Under the pieces are notes generated by a model, which made no database searches, was not told the DNA's origin, and saw nothing but the letters and a program-made list of their open reading frames with translations. Positions 61,701 through 64,000 of a stretch of 64,000 bases of DNA are shown here, one piece after another (positions within the stretch are counted from its first letter, which is position 1; every line of letters starts with the position of its first letter). Both the position numbers and the translations under genes were made by a program. Origin of the DNA: Trifolium pratense (Eukaryota; Streptophyta; Magnoliopsida; Fabales; Fabaceae); the NCBI RefSeq assembly GCF_020283565.1, contig NC_060063.1:40634635-40698634 (forward strand), given 5' to 3'.

Positions 61701-63827
61701 TCACTGAGGAGGAACGTAAGGAACGAGCTTGCCATCAACTATCTGCTTCATTGCATCGGCCTCGCCTAGGCGCTCAGCATCTAAATCAGGAAAGAGCAGC
61801 TTAACCTGCTCGATCGCAAAGGCGAAACCCTCATCATATTGATTGGCTGCACAGAGTTGAAGCTCGTTGATGTCGTTCTCCAACCTAGCCTTCTCATCAG
61901 CCAAGGTCCCAATAGACAGTACCGCCTCATTCTTCTCCTTAGATAGCTTAGAGAGTTTCTCATCCTGGGCAGCAGCATTCTCCTTGAGCTTGGCCTCCGA
62001 AGCGGCATAGCTTTCTTTAACTTTAGACAGCTTCTCCTCATACTCTTTCTTCAGTCTCTCTGTCTCGCCCTCCCTTTCTTCCTTCAGCTTCTTGATATCG
62101 TTCTCCAGCTTTGCCTTAGTTTCAGAATACCTCTTCTCAATGTCAGCGAGATTATCATCAACCATCTTCACTTTTTGCCTCGCCTCTAGAACCTCTTGCT
62201 CCTGGCGGTTTGTCAGTAGATAATTAAGAAGAGTACCCTTGACTTCATACTCTAAGGCCTTCTTCCTCAGGTCTCCCGTCGAAGTGTTGGTGAAGCGAGT
62301 CATGTCACCCACCATGGTTACTCCTCTCTCAATAAACTCCAGAGGATCGAAGGAGCTCCAGGAAAGGGGCGCAGCAGTTTCAGCGTCTTGAGCAGGAGGC
62401 TGAGAAGAACTGGAAGCCGCACCTTTGCCCTTGTCAGCACCCCCAGCCTTTTGAGTAGTCTTCTCTACCCTTTGTTTTTTGGAAGGAGGAGGTGGTTCAA
62501 CACCCTCGGATCCCACTACTCCGGAATCTGCTTTCCCCGGGATCTCGATACGGATCCGCCCATCATGTTTCTTTTTGCTCCGCCCCTCTTTAATAACAGC
62601 TTCCTCCACTTGCAGCTGTTTCAGTGGGTCAATCACGGCGACAGCAGGATTGGCTTTTTGCTGGCGAGCCTTAGCCAAGAATGCCAGTCTCTCCTCATTA
62701 GAGATAGTCCTCATTCTCTCTGCAAAAATAAAGAGACAAAAAAAAAAACACAAGTTAGTAATAAGGCGAGATCAACATTAAACAGAAGTAGAAAAATACC
62801 AAATGCATTACTTACGTAAATACTCTGTCAGGGCTTCACTATTACCCTCACACCTAAGAATGTCGGCGGTATCCATAAGAGCATAGGAGTCAAGGAAGTT
62901 GACGATATCTTGTTCAAAATCGGTCCAGTAGAAGGGAAATAGAGGATCTTCTACTTCATCATACATCAAATCCGGTAGAAGGGCTCCCTTGATAAGCCTA
63001 GGGTTATCGGTCTAGTAGAAGGGAAATAGAGGATCTTCTACTTCATCATACATCAAATCCGGGAGTTGATCGCCACAGCGAACCCGGAAGAAAGAGTTCT
63101 TAAAGTTCTTGAAGTTGGAAGCGTACAAACTCAGGAGGCGGCGATTAGGTTGACTGCTAAGGGAGACTAAAGCTTGAGGTTTCAAGTTTTTAATGTGGTA
63201 GAAGGAGAAAAAGACGCCAATTGAGGGTTTCAGTTCGAAACCTAAGCACATCACCTCGAAGGCTTTGATAAAGGCCCAACTATTGGGATGAAGTTGGGTA
63301 GGGGCGACGTTAAGAACCTTCAACATCTCCGCTTCAAAAGGGGTAAAAGGCAGCCAAATATTGAGGGGTTAGATCACGCCAGTGTAAAGGTAGAAATAAT
63401 GCGGCGGGTTGTCATTCTTAGAAAATACAAACTCGTCCTCTCTGACAGGCTCGGTAATAATAGAATCTTCATGTCGAGAATCAGAGAGTTTGACGGCTTT
63501 CCTAAAGCTCCTCACCATTTCCACACCAGTATACTTCGAAGGAACTTCCATGGTGACTGGAGTGTAATCAGCAACGACCAGATCTCGGCAGGGGTTCTTC
63601 CGCTTTCCTGTGAAAGAGGAAGGGGAGATTATGACGCAATCACTATCACTATCACTACTACTACTCCCAACATCAAAACCCCATAATTCCGAGTAAAACC
63701 CTCGGCTATTAAGAACGCCGTTAGCCCTAGTATAGTGGGCGCGAACTTGTTGCGCCCATTCGAGATAACTAGAAGAAGAAATAGGAACCCTCCCCTCATT
63801 GTCATCTAACTCCCTCAAAATAACCAT
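61701..63827 (-). pseudogene. Antisense ORF of the Tat element, spliced, with two in-frame stops
   Basis: This is a minus-strand gene-like ORF. Exon 1 is 63827-62816, the intron is 62815-62720 (donor GTAAGT, acceptor TTTTTGCAG), and exon 2 is 62719-61701. Joined length is 2031 bp in one frame, broken by TAA (63371-63369) and TAG (63014-63012). Exon 1 resembles the plant family Pfam calls putative gypsy-type transposon (PF04195, from memory), with TQLHPNSWAFIKAFEVMC at its core. Exon 2 has a Ser/Gln-rich stretch and then a long Lys/Glu coiled coil (about 62200-61900). Tat elements commonly carry such an ORF antisense between pol and the 3' LTR; its function is unknown. Confidence 0.8.
62921..63094 (-). 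repeat. In-frame 87-bp tandem duplication in the antisense ORF
   Basis: CGGTCCAGTAGAAGGGAAAT at 62921 recurs 87 bp on, at 63008, as CGGTCTAGTAG.., followed by the same AGAGGATCTTCTACTTCATC stretch. The duplication repeats LPDLMYDEVEDPLFPFY and keeps the frame. In the 63008 copy the TGG codon has become TAG. Confidence 0.85.
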
Positions 63828-64000
63828 CTTTTTTAAACCTAATCAAAAACTTAGGGTTCCTACTCAAGACAGACCAAATTGGCGAAAAAGAGTAAGGTAT
63901 AAAAGTAAAATACCTTAAGAAAGTGACAAAGCTTGGAGCAATAAACTGGAAGCGTCCTAACACGAAGCGTTGAACAAAGGCTTGCTGGAGGATCGAAGAA
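63828..64000. other. Internal retroelement sequence at the window edge
   Basis: Upstream (promoter side) of the antisense ORF. No LTR start is visible before the window ends. Confidence 0.5.

Larger units (their letters stand above)
54081..64000 (+). mobile_element. Tat-lineage Ty3/gypsy LTR retrotransposon (3' LTR outside window)
   Basis: Order: LTR, primer site, gag-protease-RT-RNase H-second RNase H-integrase, a 56-bp minisatellite array, then an antisense intron-containing ORF. The second RNase H after the first and the extra antisense ORF are hallmarks of the Tat clade (Ogre/Retand-type elements). At least 9.9 kb is present. The element carries two breaks in pol and two stops in the antisense ORF, so it is no longer autonomous. 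Confidence 0.85.

Overview
The window is plant nuclear DNA. It is AT-rich, has spliced genes with GT..AG introns, and is dominated by transposable elements. Two gene types (a TOPLESS-family corepressor and the exosome subunit RRP4) and the repeat families (Tat-type Ty3/gypsy elements, Helitrons ending in a CCCGTGC..GCACGGG hairpin plus CTAG, MULE-like foldbacks with 9-bp target duplications, tRNA-derived SINEs) fit a dicot. The repeats look most like a legume (Medicago/Trifolium/pea group), but that placement is an inference without a database search. No bacterial features, rRNA genes or CRISPR arrays were seen.

Layout. 1-3.6 kb: intergenic DNA with two MULE-like inverted-repeat elements (1472-2655 and 2983-3309), each with a 9-bp target-site duplication (TSD). 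3653-9103 (+): a 14-exon TOPLESS-like gene whose exons join into one 638-codon frame. It has the LisH/CTLH N-terminus and the C-terminal WD40 part but lacks the middle of a canonical TOPLESS protein. Its introns hold small insertions. 9.4-53.8 kb: almost entirely nested transposable elements. 53.8-64 kb (+): a Tat-lineage Ty3/gypsy retrotransposon with 5' LTR, primer site, gag-pol (decayed by one stop and one frameshift), about 22 copies of a 56-bp minisatellite and an intron-containing antisense ORF. It runs off the right edge before its 3' LTR.

The middle can be peeled like nested dolls using target duplications. A short tandem array (unit about 41 bp) is interrupted from 13419 to 52834 by an LTR-type element (TSD GTTAC/GCTAC; the array resumes in register). 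One of that element's LTR-like units holds a hAT-like element (14698-15229). Another is split by an LTR of about 2.1 kb (TSD ATAGG at 15842 and 50087). That LTR is in turn split by Helitron DNA (CTAG end at 16018, probable 5' end at 48167). Inside lie further Helitron ends, a SINE with a perfect 15-bp TSD, a 1.7-kb MULE-like foldback, and two nearly identical 6.6-kb copies of a complete RRP4 gene (both minus strand, 9.76 kb apart). The second RRP4 copy sits between a Helitron 3' terminus and a plausible Helitron 5' terminus, which suggests whole-gene capture. Near 9.6-12.9 kb there is a separate non-autonomous Tat-type element (gag only) with TSD CATAT, and a related empty site survives in inverted orientation near 53.56 kb.

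Host-type coding capacity is therefore three loci: one TOPLESS-like corepressor and two RRP4 copies encoding, as far as I can read, the same 327-residue protein. The rest is mobile DNA and its remains. Exon boundaries come from reading-frame continuity and splice consensus only. Percent identities were not computed.
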